Below are positions 46,022-55,079 of a DNA stretch of 64,000 nt, piece after piece. Position numbers and translations under genes: made by a program. Origin of the DNA: Achromobacter marplatensis (lineage in GTDB: Bacteria > Pseudomonadota > Gammaproteobacteria > Burkholderiales > Burkholderiaceae_B). The stretch lies in contig NZ_NJIG01000002.1 of assembly GCF_002209535.1 (NCBI RefSeq), positions 558,001-622,000 on the forward strand, given 5' to 3'. The notes below the pieces were generated by a model. That model was not told the origin of the DNA and made no database searches. It saw only the letters and a list, made by a program, of their open reading frames with translations. The first letter of the stretch is position 1. Every line of letters begins with the position of its first letter.

Positions 46022-47236
46022 TTACTTCTTGACCAGCTTGCAGGTGGACTCGGACAACTTGGTATAGACCTCGTCGCCGGGCAGCGTCGCCACGACCTTG
46101 TAGTAGTCCCACGGGCCCTTGGACTCGGCCGGGGTCTTGACCTGCATCAGGTACATGTCGTGGATCATGCGGCCGTCTTCGCGCACATACCCGCCCTGGG
46201 CGAAGAAGTCGTTGACCTTGTTGGACTTCATCCACTTCATCACGGCATCGCCGTCGTCCGTGCCGGTGGCCTTGACCGCGTTCAGATAGAAGCTGAGGGC
46301 GGAATAGTCGCCCGCCTGAAGCATGGACGGCTTGCGGCCGACCTTGGCTTCGAACTTCTTGGACCAGGCGCGCGAAGCGTCGGATTGGTCCCAGTACCAG
46401 CCATCGGTCAGGTACATGCCCTGCGTGGCCTGCAGGCCCAGCGCGTGCACATCGTTGATGAAGACCAGCAGACCCGCCATCTTCATGGTCTTGGTCACGC
46501 CGAATTCATTGGCGGCCTTGATCGCGTTGATGGTGTCGCCGCCTGCGTTGGCCAGACCCAGGATCTGCGCCTTGGAGGCTTGCGCTTGCAGCAAGAAGGA
46601 CGAGAAGTCCGACGCGCCCAGCGGCGCCCGCACCTGGCCTTTCACATCGCCGCCCGCGGCCTTGACGACAGCCATGGTGTCACGCTCCAGCGCATGGCCG
46701 AAGGCGTAGTCGGCGGTCAGGAAGAACCAGCTCTTGCCGCCGTCCTTCACGACGGCGGAACCGGTGCCGCGCGCCAGGGCCACGGTGTCGTAGGCATAGT
46801 GCACGGTGTAGGGCGAGCATTGCGCGTTGGTCAGGTCCGAAGCGCCCGCGCCGATTGCCATGAAGGGCTTCTTCTTGGCTGCGGCCACGCCGGCCATGGC
46901 CAGGCTGGTCGACGAGTTGGTGCCGGCGATGATGACGTCCACCTTCTGTTCGTCGAACCATTCGCGCACGCGCGCGGACGCGACGTCGGCCTTGTTCTGG
47001 TGGTCGGCCGAGACCACTTCGATTTTCTTGCCGTTGATCGAGCCGCCGGCGTCTTCGATCGCCATGCGGATCGCTTCCAGACCGGCCTTGCCGTCGATGT
47101 CGGAATACACGCCCGACATGTCGGTGATGAAGCCGATGCGGATGACATCGTCGGAGATACCTTGCGCGTGGGCGGTCGCCCCTGCAAATCCCAGGCCCGC
47201 CATGGCCAGTGCAGCAGTGATGGTGTGCAGCTTCAT
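46022..47236 (-). CDS. ABC transporter substrate-binding protein, branched-chain amino acid type
   Basis: Periplasmic binding protein, 404 residues with a signal peptide (TITAALAMAGLGFAGATAHA-QG). The family core appears in IRIGFITDMSGVYSDIDGKAG, GSINGKKIEVVSADHQNKAD and FFLTADYAFGHALERDTMAVV. The start at ATG 47236 has GAGGAG upstream; a longer in-frame extension lacks similarity. Ligand specificity is not evident: many close relatives are annotated only as amino-acid or amide binders. It sits between livF and livH. Confidence 0.92.
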   Translation of the reverse strand: MKLHTITAALAMAGLGFAGATAHAQGISDDVIRIGFITDMSGVYSDIDGKAGLEAIRMAIEDAGGSINGKKIEVVSADHQNKADVASARVREWFDEQKVDVIIAGTNSSTSLAMAGVAAAKKKPFMAIGAGASDLTNAQCSPYTVHYAYDTVALARGTGSAVVKDGGKSWFFLTADYAFGHALERDTMAVVKAAGGDVKGQVRAPLGASDFSSFLLQAQASKAQILGLANAGGDTINAIKAANEFGVTKTMKMAGLLVFINDVHALGLQATQGMYLTDGWYWDQSDASRAWSKKFEAKVGRKPSMLQAGDYSALSFYLNAVKATGTDDGDAVMKWMKSNKVNDFFAQGGYVREDGRMIHDMYLMQVKTPAESKGPWDYYKVVATLPGDEVYTKLSESTCKLVKK

Positions 47237-47297
47237 GGGATGACTCCTCTTCCCTACGGTGTAGTGTTGCCGGGGTTCCGGCGGATGACAGGTTGTT

Positions 47298-48008
47298 TTA
47301 GACGCCCAGCAATTCGTTGAGCGTGTCCTGTTTTTCTGAAAGTTCCGCCGCTTCGAAATGCTCGACGATCTGGCCGTGCTCCATGACATAGAAGCGGTCG
47401 GCCAGGGGAGCCGCGAAGCGGAAGTTCTGCTCCACCATGACGATGGTGTAGCCGCGCTGCTTGAGCGTCGTGATCATTCGGGCCAGCGCCTGCACGATGA
47501 CCGGCGCCAGGCCCTCGGAGATTTCGTCCAGCAGCAGCAGGTTGGCGCCGGTGCGCAGGATGCGCGCCACCGCCAGCATTTGCTGTTCGCCGCCCGACAA
47601 GCGCGTGCCGGGCGAATTCCGGCGCTCTTGCAGGTTGGGGAACATGTCGTAGATCTCGGCCAGCGACATGCCGCCGCCCAACGAGCCCACGACAGGGGGC
47701 AGCAGCAGGTTTTCTTCGCAAGACAGGCTGGCGAAGATGCCGCGTTCTTCAGGGCAATAGCCCACGCCCAGATGGGCGATCTTGTAGGTGGGCAGGTCGA
47801 TGGCTTCGGTGCCGTGGATGCGCACCGAACCCTTGCGCGATCCGGTCAGGCCCAGAATGGCCCGCAGCGTCGTGGTGCGGCCGGCGCCGTTACGGCCCAG
47901 CAGCGTGACGACTTCACCTTGCCCTACGCGCATATCCACGCCGTGCAGGATGTGCGATTCCCCGTACCAGGCTTGCAAGCCCGAGATTTCCAGTGCCGGG
48001 GTGCTCAT
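47298..48008 (-). CDS. livF: Branched-chain amino acid ABC ATPase LivF with Arg in Walker A
   Basis: ATPase of 236 residues. The LivF-type motifs are present: GVGYCPEERGIFASLSCEENL, signature LSGGEQQMLAVARIL, Walker B LLLLDEISEGLAPVIV and MVEQNFRFA. The Walker A reads GRNGAGRTT: residue 44, normally the phosphate-binding Lys, is Arg (codon at 47879-47877). Walker B also has Ile in place of the usual Pro after DE. The frame is intact and codon use is normal, so this is not a decayed gene. LivG upstream has a canonical Walker A, so the transporter may run with one full-strength site. It overlaps livG by four bases. Confidence 0.93.
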   Translation of the reverse strand: MSTPALEISGLQAWYGESHILHGVDMRVGQGEVVTLLGRNGAGRTTTLRAILGLTGSRKGSVRIHGTEAIDLPTYKIAHLGVGYCPEERGIFASLSCEENLLLPPVVGSLGGGMSLAEIYDMFPNLQERRNSPGTRLSGGEQQMLAVARILRTGANLLLLDEISEGLAPVIVQALARMITTLKQRGYTIVMVEQNFRFAAPLADRFYVMEHGQIVEHFEAAELSEKQDTLNELLGV

Positions 48009-48778
48009 GCGTGCGCTCCTTGAAGTTCGCCGTCGGTGGTGCCCATGTAGGCTTGCATCACGGCCGGGTGGCGCGAGACTTCGGCGTACGTGCCCTCGGC
48101 CAGCACCGAGCCGCGCGCCAGCACGGTGATGGTGTTGGCAATGGAGGACACGACGTTCATGTTGTGTTCGACCATCAGGATGGTGCGCCCGGCGCTCACG
48201 CGCTTGATCAGCTGCGTGACGCGGTCCACGTCTTCGTGGCCCATGCCCTGGGTGGGCTCGTCCAGCAGCATCAGTTCGGGTTCCATCGCCAAGGTCGTCG
48301 CGATTTCCAGCGCGCGCTTGCGGCCATACGGCAAGTTTACCGTGGTCTCGTTCGCGAAGGCGCCCAGGTCCACCTGTTCCAGCAGCGCGCGGGCAGGCTC
48401 GTTCAGCGCCGCCAGGCGTTTGTCGCTTTGCCAGAAATGGAACGACAGGCCGGTCTTGCGCTGCAAGCCGATCCGCACGTTTTCAAGCACGGTCAGGTGG
48501 GGAAACACCGCCGAAATCTGGAATGAGCGGATGACGCCGCGCCGCGCAATCTGCGCGGGGCGATCGCCGGTGATGTCGATGCCGTTGAACTTGATCGTTC
48601 CCGACGTGGGAGATAAGAACTTGGTAAGCAGGTTGAAGCAAGTGGTCTTGCCCGCGCCGTTAGGCCCGATCAAGGCATGAATCTCGCCCCGCTTGATACG
48701 CAAATCGACCCCATTGACCGCGACGAATCCGCGGAACTCCTTGGTGAGGCCTTTTGTCTCCAGGATTGTGTCATCCAT
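48005..48778 (-). CDS. livG: Branched-chain amino acid ABC ATPase LivG
   Basis: First gene of the second liv operon, 257 residues. Walker A GPNGAGKTT, RSFQISAVFPHLTVLENVRIG, signature LPYGRKRALEIATTLA (a LivG-type variant of LSGGQ), Walker B LMLLDEPTQGMGHED and LMVEHNMNVV are all present. Its stop overlaps livF. Upstream lies a 350-bp AT-rich spacer with several dyads, which probably holds the operon promoter and controls. Confidence 0.95.
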   Translation of the reverse strand: MDDTILETKGLTKEFRGFVAVNGVDLRIKRGEIHALIGPNGAGKTTCFNLLTKFLSPTSGTIKFNGIDITGDRPAQIARRGVIRSFQISAVFPHLTVLENVRIGLQRKTGLSFHFWQSDKRLAALNEPARALLEQVDLGAFANETTVNLPYGRKRALEIATTLAMEPELMLLDEPTQGMGHEDVDRVTQLIKRVSAGRTILMVEHNMNVVSSIANTITVLARGSVLAEGTYAEVSRHPAVMQAYMGTTDGELQGAHA

Positions 48779-49131
48779 GTCCGCTGCACCGGCGTTGATT
48801 TTTATGGTCTCAACCCGCCGTGATTTCGACAGGCCCCCCGCGGGGTCGTGAAATACAACGATTGTTCGTTGTTTTCCGATGAGTTGCCGGCGAGTATGCG
48901 GACCTCTTTATCAAAATTCCATGAGGGTTTTACATAGGTTTTGCAGTGCGGCATGTTGAATTGTCAACAGGCCGACAATACTTGGCGCACAAGGCGGGAA
49001 AACCCTTTTCTTATCCAATGCGTTGCAGCAAATGGGCGTTGATTCTTATCAACGTCTTATGCAAATTTCATCGAGGGAAAACCCGGTTTTTCACGCGATG
49101 AAATGATTCCGAAATATTCGGAATGCCGCGT
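48779..49131 (-). promoter_or_regulatory. Dyad-rich AT-rich spacer upstream of livG
   Basis: 353 bp without a gene. Four inverted repeats are visible: ACAACGA-TTGT-TCGTTGT (48855-48872), a short GTTGA-ATTG-TCAAC near 48957-48970, CGTTGAT-TCTT-ATCAACG (49037-49054) and ATTCCGAA-ATA-TTCGGAAT (49106-49124). The last lies just after the nth stop and could mark the end of that transcript, though it lacks a T run. No clear promoter hexamers stand out. A GC hairpin (CCCCGCGGGG) lies near 48837. Confidence 0.5.
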
Positions 49132-49767
49132 TCACGCTGGCGTTTTCTGTTTGAATTCGCACAGGTCGGAAATGCCGCATTGCGGGCATTTCGGTTTGCG
49201 CGCCACGCAGACGTAGCGGCCTTGCAGGATCAGCCAATGATGGGCGTCCTGCATATATTCGCGTGGTACGAACTTCACCAGTTTCTCTTCGACTTCCAGC
49301 ACGTTCTTGCCGGGCGCGATGCCGGTGCGGTTGGACACGCGGAAGATGTGCGTGTCCACGGCCATGGTCGGCTGGCCGAACGCAGTGTTCAGCACCACGT
49401 TGGCCGTCTTGCGGCCCACGCCGGGCAGCGACTCCAGCGCCTCGCGGGTCTGCGGCACTTCGCCGCCGTGGTGCTCGATCAGGATCCGACAGGTGGCGAT
49501 CGTATTCTTGGCCTTGGTGCGGTACAGGCCGATCGTCTTGATGTAGTCGGACAGGCCTTCTTCGCCCAGGTCCAGCAGGGCCTGGGGCGTGCCGTACTGC
49601 GGGAAGAACTTGCGCGTGGCGATGTTGACCGACTTGTCGGTCGCTTGCGCCGACAGCAGCACCGCAATCAGCAATTGGAACGGGGTGTCGTATTCCAGTT
49701 CGGTGGTGGGGTGGGGGTTGGCCGCCTGCAGGCGGGCGAAGATCTCACGGCGTTTGGCTGCGTTCAT
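49132..49767 (-). CDS. nth: Endonuclease III
   Basis: DNA glycosylase/AP lyase for oxidised pyrimidines, 211 residues. The helix-hairpin-helix [17 protein letters not shown] with its catalytic Lys, the catalytic Asp in [13 protein letters not shown], and the [4Fe-4S] ligands [17 protein letters not shown] at the C-terminus are all seen. The start overlaps the rsxB stop (ATGA). The rsxB-nth pairing also occurs at the end of the enterobacterial rsx operon. Confidence 0.97.
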   Translation of the reverse strand: MNAAKRREIFARLQAANPHPTTELEYDTPFQLLIAVLLSAQATDKSVNIATRKFFPQYGTPQALLDLGEEGLSDYIKTIGLYRTKAKNTIATCRILIEHHGGEVPQTREALESLPGVGRKTANVVLNTAFGQPTMAVDTHIFRVSNRTGIAPGKNVLEVEEKLVKFVPREYMQDAHHWLILQGRYVCVARKPKCPQCGISDLCEFKQKTPA

Positions 49768-50408
49768 GACTGCGTCGGATTGCGGCGGGCCCGGGCGCGG
49801 GCCAGCGCGGATTCAATGGCGGAGCGCTTGCGGTCTTCGCTTTGCGCGTCGTCGGCGGCGGCCTGAACTGGAGACGCCTGAGTGGGAGCTTCCGGCGCCA
49901 TCAGGCGCGCGTTGTCGGCCGCCAGGCGTTCGGTGCGCGCCAGGTGGTTGCGATGGCGCTGCCGGCTGACGGCGGCGTCCTGCGCGCTCCAGGCGCGCCC
50001 GGCGGGGACCATCTGGATGCAGTCCACCGGACAGGGCGCCACGCACAGGTCGCAGCCCGTGCACCAGTCAGCCAGCACCGTGTGCATGTGCTTGTTCGCG
50101 CCCACGATGGCGTCGACCGGACAGGCCTGGATACACAGCGTACAGCCGATGCAGTGGGATTCGTCGATGCGCGCGACCAGCAGCGGGCCGGGTTCGCCGC
50201 GTTCCAGGTCCAGCGGCAAGACGGGGGTCTGCAGCAGGGCGGCCAGCGCGGTGATGCCTTCGTCGCCGCCCGGCGGGCAGCGGTTGATCGGGGCTGTGCC
50301 CTCGGCAATGGCGTCGGCATAGGGCCGGCAGCCGTCATAGCCGCACTTGGTGCATTGCGTCTGGGGCAGCAAGGCGTCGATGCGGTCGGCAAGTGAGCGA
50401 CAGGACAT
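49764..50408 (-). CDS. rsxB: RnfB/RsxB-type ferredoxin without the rest of the Rnf complex
   Basis: A 214-residue iron-sulfur protein. The N-terminal CTKCGYDGC and a later Cys ([10 protein letters not shown]) form the Fe-S domain of RnfB; two ferredoxin clusters follow ([15 protein letters not shown] and [15 protein letters not shown]). It lacks the N-terminal membrane helix of true RnfB, and no rnfA, C, D, G or E lies nearby. The C-terminal 70 residues are charged and Ala-rich. It may be a soluble electron donor, perhaps serving the iron-sulfur enzyme Nth with which it is coupled; that is inference. Confidence 0.88.
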   Translation of the reverse strand: MSCRSLADRIDALLPQTQCTKCGYDGCRPYADAIAEGTAPINRCPPGGDEGITALAALLQTPVLPLDLERGEPGPLLVARIDESHCIGCTLCIQACPVDAIVGANKHMHTVLADWCTGCDLCVAPCPVDCIQMVPAGRAWSAQDAAVSRQRHRNHLARTERLAADNARLMAPEAPTQASPVQAAADDAQSEDRKRSAIESALARARARRNPTQS

Positions 50409-50420
50409 GTAAGGCCAATA

Positions 50421-50446
50421 AAAGAAAAAGGGGCCACTCGGGCCCC
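50421..50446 (-). terminator. Terminator of phaZ
   Basis: GGGGCC and GGCCCC around ACTCG, with a T-rich run on the minus strand. Two further GC hairpins (GACGGCG-CTA-CGCCGTC at 50503-50519 and a GCGCGGG/CCCGCGC stem before it) lie between it and the phaZ stop. Confidence 0.85.
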
Positions 50447-50520
50447 GTGGAATACGGATCTGGCTTGAGGGCGCGCGGGCCGGACCCGCGCGTCACCTGC
50501 CGGACGGCGCTACGCCGTCG

Positions 50521-51747
50521 TCAAGCCGATTGCCGGATGAATTCGGCAATTTTAGGACAGATCATTTCACGCCACCGGCGGCCCGAGAAAATCCCGTAAT
50601 GGCCGCAGTTGGGGGCGGTGTAGTGCATCTTGCGCTCGGCCGGGATGTTCTTGCACAGCTTGATGGCTGCGCGCGTCTGTCCCTGGCCCGAAATATCGTC
50701 CAGCTCGCCTTCGATGGTGAAGAGGGCGACCTGCTTGATATCGGCCGGGCGCACGGTCTGGCCATCCACTTCCCAGGTGCCGCTGGGCAGGGCGAAGTCC
50801 TGGAACACCATGCGGATCGTATCCAGGTAGAACTCGGCCGGCATGTCCAGCACCGCGTTGTATTCGTCGTAGAAGCGGCGATGCGCTTCGGCGTCGCTGT
50901 CGTCGCCGCGCAGCAAGTCCAGGTAGAACTCGTAGTGCGACTTCATGTGGCGGTCGGGATTCATGGCCATGAACCCGGCATGCTGCAGGAAGCCCGGGTA
51001 GACCTTGCGGCCGGCGCCCGGATAACGGGGCGGGACCGGGTGGATCACCTGGTTTTCAAACCACGAATAAGGTTTGGTCGTGGCCAGGCGGTTCACCTGC
51101 GTGGGCGACTGGCGCGGATCGATGGGGCCACCCATCATCACCATGCTGCGCGGCTGGCAGGGATCGTTGGCGGTCGCCATCAGCGAGACGGCGGCCAGCA
51201 CCGGCACGGTGGGCTGGCAGACCGAGATTACGTGCACGTCCGGGCCCAGGTGCCGGATGAAATCCTGCACATAGCGCACGTAGTCATTCAAGTGGAACGG
51301 GCCCGCCGACAGCGGCACCATGCGGGCGTCGACCCAGTCCGTGACGTAGACGTCATGGTTGGGCAGGAGGGCGCGCACGGTATCGCGCAGCAGCGTGGCG
51401 TGGTGGCCGGACAGCGGGGCAACCAGCAGCACCTTCGGGTCGTCGCGGCCGGCGGCGCGCACGTCGCGGTGGAAGTGCACCAGGCGGCAGAAGGGCTTAT
51501 CCAGCGCCAGGGTTTCGGTGACGCGAACGGACTTGCCGTTGATCTGGGTCTCGGGAAGATTCCAGGCGGGCTTCTGATATTCCTTGCCGATCCGCGTCAT
51601 CAACTCGTACCCGGCCGCCATCTGGCGGGAAATCGGAGTGTAGGCGAGGGGACTGTAGGGGCTGGAGAACAGCTGGGAACCGGCATCCGTGAATGCAGCG
51701 AACGGAGTCAGGAAGGCGCGCTGCATTTCGTGCAATTGGTACAGCAT
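50521..51747 (-). CDS. phaZ: Intracellular polyhydroxyalkanoate depolymerase
   Basis: Degrades stored polyhydroxybutyrate granules in the cytoplasm; 408 residues, no signal peptide. It belongs to the alpha/beta-hydrolase family of intracellular depolymerases in which the nucleophile is a Cys in a lipase-box-like motif, here ISVCQPTVPVL. LLVAPLSGHHATLLRDTVRALLP and the C-terminal PNCGHYGIFSGRRWREMI with the catalytic His are typical. It is a single-gene unit, closed by a strong terminator, with 212 bp of spacer upstream. Confidence 0.93.
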   Translation of the reverse strand: MLYQLHEMQRAFLTPFAAFTDAGSQLFSSPYSPLAYTPISRQMAAGYELMTRIGKEYQKPAWNLPETQINGKSVRVTETLALDKPFCRLVHFHRDVRAAGRDDPKVLLVAPLSGHHATLLRDTVRALLPNHDVYVTDWVDARMVPLSAGPFHLNDYVRYVQDFIRHLGPDVHVISVCQPTVPVLAAVSLMATANDPCQPRSMVMMGGPIDPRQSPTQVNRLATTKPYSWFENQVIHPVPPRYPGAGRKVYPGFLQHAGFMAMNPDRHMKSHYEFYLDLLRGDDSDAEAHRRFYDEYNAVLDMPAEFYLDTIRMVFQDFALPSGTWEVDGQTVRPADIKQVALFTIEGELDDISGQGQTRAAIKLCKNIPAERKMHYTAPNCGHYGIFSGRRWREMICPKIAEFIRQSA

Positions 51748-51959
51748 TTGGGGGAAGTCCTTCTGGGTCGTGCGTGTGCCCCGATTATTGCGCCGAGGGC
51801 TAAAGATATATCCAATCAGCCTGAAGAAACTGCCGCAAAGACCGGGATTCTGTTGCTAAAAAGAGACCCGTCATCCCATTAAGCACCAGTTTAGGGCGTT
51901 TTCCTGCCCCGGCCAGAGCCCAAACGGAGGATTTATGCACTAAGCCGGGTCGTGCGGGA
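51748..51959 (-). promoter_or_regulatory. Spacer upstream of phaZ
   Basis: 212 bp between the fpr stop and phaZ. CAATAAT and TATATC on the minus strand (51780-51815 region) are possible -10 elements. No terminator for fpr and no gene is evident here. Confidence 0.3.
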
Positions 51960-52760
51960 TCACCAGTAATTCTCAACCGCCAGGTTGCCGGGGATGCCCC
52001 GGCGGCCCGGCTTGAAGCCGCGTTCACCCAGCAGCTTGCGGGCATCCGCCAGCATTTCGGGGTTGCCGCAAAGCATGATCTTGGCGTGTTCGGGGTCCAG
52101 CGGCTGCCCGGCCAGCCGTTCCAGCTGGCCATCGGCGATCAGCGTGGTCAGGCGCGCCTGGGGCATGCCCGGCAGGGCTTCGCGGGTGGCGATGGGCAGG
52201 TAGACGAGCTTTTGCGGGTCGGCCGCGAACAGCTCGGCCAGCTCGGGCCGCGTGCCCCAGGACTCGATCTCTTCGCGGTAGGCCAGCTCCGCCGCGGTGC
52301 GCACGCCATGCACCAGGATGATGCGGCGGTAGGCGCGCCAGGTGGCTGGGTCGCGCAGGATGGACAGGTAGGCGGACAGCCCGGTGCCGGAGGCCAGCAG
52401 CCAGAGGTCGCCGCCCGGGGCGAAGCGTTCCAGCGTCAAGAAGCCGTAGGGCGTTTTTTCCACGTACAGCGCGTCGCCCGGTTGCAGCTGCGCCATGCGC
52501 GGGCTGAACAGGCCGTCGGGGACCACGATGGAATAGAACTCCAACCCGGACTCGTGCGGGGCCGACACCATGGAATAGGCGCGCCACAGGGTGGGCGGGC
52601 CGTCTGGGTCGTCCGCCCCGGGTAAACCGACCCGGGCGAACTGGCCCGGCAGGAACGTATACGCATCGTCGCGCGTCACGCGCACCGAGAACAGCTTGTC
52701 GGGCACCCAGGTATGGATCTGGGTTACGGTCTGGCGCGTGTATTTGGAGTCGTCGGTCAT
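51960..52760 (-). CDS. fpr: Ferredoxin-NADP reductase
   Basis: FAD enzyme that exchanges electrons between NADPH and ferredoxin or flavodoxin, 266 residues. The FAD-binding RAYSMVSAPHESGLEFYSIVV, the NADP-binding LLASGTGLSAYLSILRD and IMLCGNPEMLADARKLL are present. The C-terminus VENYW fits the short Fpr subfamily with an aromatic end. It lies 49 nt downstream of fdxA on the same strand, so a ferredoxin and its reductase are encoded together. Confidence 0.94.
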   Translation of the reverse strand: MTDDSKYTRQTVTQIHTWVPDKLFSVRVTRDDAYTFLPGQFARVGLPGADDPDGPPTLWRAYSMVSAPHESGLEFYSIVVPDGLFSPRMAQLQPGDALYVEKTPYGFLTLERFAPGGDLWLLASGTGLSAYLSILRDPATWRAYRRIILVHGVRTAAELAYREEIESWGTRPELAELFAADPQKLVYLPIATREALPGMPQARLTTLIADGQLERLAGQPLDPEHAKIMLCGNPEMLADARKLLGERGFKPGRRGIPGNLAVENYW

Positions 52761-52809
52761 CGGGGCATCGCACGATGCCGGCCGCCAGGCGGCAGCCGGC
52801 CGTCGCGGA

Positions 52810-53133
52810 TTATTTTTCCAGGTATTGCAGCTTGTCCTGCTTGCCGTTCCAGTCGTCGGCGTCCGGCAGGGGCTTCTTGGCGCGGCTGATGCTGGCGAAC
52901 TCGGGAGAGAGTTCGGCGTTCAGCGCGATGAAATTCAGTTGGTCTTGCGGCACGTCTTCTTCGGCGTAGATCGCATTGGCCGGGCATTCCGGGATGCAGA
53001 CGGCGCAGTCGATGCATTCGTCCGGATCGATCACGAGAAAGTTCGGACCCTCACGAAAACAGTCCACCGGGCACACATCAACGCAATCGGTGTACTTGCA
53101 CTTAATACAGTTTTCGGTGACAACGTGGGTCAT
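52810..53133 (-). CDS. fdxA: Seven-iron ferredoxin FdxA
   Basis: Soluble electron carrier of 107 residues with one [3Fe-4S] and one [4Fe-4S] cluster: [17 protein letters not shown] near the N-terminus and [12 protein letters not shown] following. The C-terminal extension with [15 protein letters not shown] is typical of proteobacterial FdxA. GGAG lies ahead of the ATG, and TAAAAT on the minus strand about 50 nt upstream is a possible -10. Divergent from pncB. Confidence 0.96.
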   Translation of the reverse strand: MTHVVTENCIKCKYTDCVDVCPVDCFREGPNFLVIDPDECIDCAVCIPECPANAIYAEEDVPQDQLNFIALNAELSPEFASISRAKKPLPDADDWNGKQDKLQYLEK

Positions 53134-53289
53134 TCAGGAACTCCGGGATCGGCGGCTTTTGTGTCTTGTTGCCCGGATTTTACCTAATGCGGGCGGGATG
53201 TGCCGGTAATACCCGTATTGACATCGTGGCCCATCGCCCTGAACCCCCTGTCCTCTATGCTATGGTGTCGCGAAACGATACGCGCAATC

Positions 53290-54465
53290 ATGATAATCAC
53301 TTCGCTGCTCGACACCGATCTGTACAAATTCAGCATGATGCAAGTGGTGCTGCATCAATTCCCCGCTGCACAGGTCGAGTACCGTTACAAGTGCCGCACC
53401 GTGGGCGCCGACTTGCGCCCCTATCTGGATGAAATCCGCGAAGAAGTGCACCAATTGTGCCAGTTGCGCTTCACGCAGGACGAACTGGACTACCTGGGCG
53501 GCTTGCGTTTCATCAAGAGCGACTTCGTTGATTTCCTTGGGCTGTTCCACATGCCCGAGCGCTGCATCCACATCAGCGAAGGCGACGCGCCCGGCGAGAT
53601 CTCGATCGAGGTCAAGGGCCCGTGGCTGCACACGATCCTGTTCGAGATCCCGGTGCTGGCCATCGTCAACGAAGTCTACTTCCGCAACACGCGCAAGAAT
53701 CCCGACTGGGAAGAAGGCCGCCAGCGCTTGCAGTCCAAGATGCACCTGGTGCTGGACGACCCCGCGCTGGCCGATTTCCGCGTGGCCGAATATGGCACGC
53801 GCCGCCGCTTCTCGAAAGTCTGGCACCAGGAAGTCGTGTCCACCATGAAGGCGCAGATGGGGCCGCACTTTGCCGGCACCAGCAACGTGCTGCTGGCCAA
53901 GCAGCACGAAGTGCTGCCGCTGGGCACGATGGGCCATGAATACCTGCAGGCCTGCCAGGCCCTCGGCCCGCGCCTGCGCGATTCCCAGGTGTACGCGCTG
54001 GAAGTCTGGGCCAAGGAATACCGCGGCGACCTGGGCATCGCGCTGTCCGACGTCTACGGCATGGATGCCTTCCTGCGCGACTTCGACATGTATTTCTGCA
54101 AGCTTTTCGACGGCGCGCGCCACGACTCCGGCGACCCCTTCGTCTGGGGCGAGCGTCTGCTGGAACACTACCGGAAGAATCGCGTGGACCCCCGCGCCAA
54201 GACCCTGGTGTTCTCGGATTCGCTGACGTTCCCGCGCGCGATCGAACTGGCCCGCCAGTTTGCCGGGCGTTGCAAGGTGTCGTTCGGCATCGGCACCAAC
54301 CTGACCAACGACCTCGGCCATGAACCGCTGCAGATCGTCATGAAAATGGTCCGCTGCAACGGCCAGCCCGTGGCCAAGGTGTCCGACGCGCCTGAAAAGA
54401 CCATGTGCGACGATCCCGCCTACCTGGCATATCTGCGCCAGGTGTTCCAGCTGCCCCCCGCCTGA
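53290..54465 (+). CDS. pncB: Nicotinate phosphoribosyltransferase
   Basis: Makes nicotinate mononucleotide from nicotinate and PRPP in NAD salvage; 391 residues. The start [35 protein letters not shown], the phosphorylated-His region [44 protein letters not shown] and [11 protein letters not shown] are all family features. ATG 53290 is chosen because it gives the standard N-terminus; the open frame upstream lacks similarity. It is followed after 72 nt by a RidA-family gene. Confidence 0.96.
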   Translation: MIITSLLDTDLYKFSMMQVVLHQFPAAQVEYRYKCRTVGADLRPYLDEIREEVHQLCQLRFTQDELDYLGGLRFIKSDFVDFLGLFHMPERCIHISEGDAPGEISIEVKGPWLHTILFEIPVLAIVNEVYFRNTRKNPDWEEGRQRLQSKMHLVLDDPALADFRVAEYGTRRRFSKVWHQEVVSTMKAQMGPHFAGTSNVLLAKQHEVLPLGTMGHEYLQACQALGPRLRDSQVYALEVWAKEYRGDLGIALSDVYGMDAFLRDFDMYFCKLFDGARHDSGDPFVWGERLLEHYRKNRVDPRAKTLVFSDSLTFPRAIELARQFAGRCKVSFGIGTNLTNDLGHEPLQIVMKMVRCNGQPVAKVSDAPEKTMCDDPAYLAYLRQVFQLPPA

Positions 54466-54537
54466 GGGCGGCTCGGGGTAAATTGCTGGTTTCCTTGTAT
54501 TGATCCACCCACCCAACTCGACTCTAGGGGAATATTC

Positions 54538-54888
54538 ATGAGCAGCATCAAGCGCTTCCACGTCGCCAAGCGCCTGTCGGACATGGCCGTGTACAACGGC
54601 GTCGCGTACCTGGCAGGCCAGGTGCCTGACGATGCCAAGCTGGACATCACCGGCCAGACCGAGCAAGTGCTGGCGACGATCGATCGCCTGCTGGCCGAAG
54701 CCGGCACCGACAAGACCAAGATCCTGATGGCCCAGATCTATGTGGCCAACATGAAGGAATTCGACGGCATGAACAAGGCATGGGACGCATGGGTCGCCGA
54801 CGGCAATTCGCCTCCGCGCGCCACGGTCGAAGCCCGCCTGGCCAACCCGGACTTCAAGGTCGAAATCGTCGTGACGGCCGCCGTCTAA
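54538..54888 (+). CDS. RidA/YjgF family enamine/imine deaminase
   Basis: A 116-residue trimeric protein of the RidA superfamily, which hydrolyses reactive enamines from PLP enzymes. AVYNGVAYLAGQVPDD, the spacing of LAEAGTDKTKILMAQIYVANM, and PPRATVEARLANPDFKVEIVVTAAV with the key Arg are present. The subfamily is not classic RidA, so deaminase activity is likely but unproven. AGGGGAA precedes the ATG, and a perfect palindromic terminator follows. Confidence 0.92.
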   Translation: MSSIKRFHVAKRLSDMAVYNGVAYLAGQVPDDAKLDITGQTEQVLATIDRLLAEAGTDKTKILMAQIYVANMKEFDGMNKAWDAWVADGNSPPRATVEARLANPDFKVEIVVTAAV

Positions 54889-54907
54889 GCGATATCCGCC
54901 TGCAAGC

Positions 54908-54945
54908 AAAAAGCCCTTCGGCATGCCGAAGGGCTTTTTCTTTTT
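54908..54945. terminator. Palindromic terminator after the RidA gene
   Basis: A 32-bp perfect palindrome with 16-bp arms (54908-54923 and 54924-54939) flanked by A on one side and T on the other; works in either direction. Confidence 0.92.
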
Positions 54946-55079
54946 GGCAAGGCGCTATCTGCGGTGGCAGCCATAAGTCGTGAACCATGGGTCGCAGCGG
55001 CCACCGTCAACGAATCGTAGGATGGGTGGAGCGCGCGACGTCCCAGGCAAGCACACAACCGCCAACCGCGCGTAACCCA

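Noticed and set aside
51800..52132. A 110-codon minus-strand frame over the fpr end and the phaZ spacer
   Set aside because: It overlaps fpr in another frame, has Arg/Trp/Ser-rich shadow composition, and only its tail lies in the spacer.
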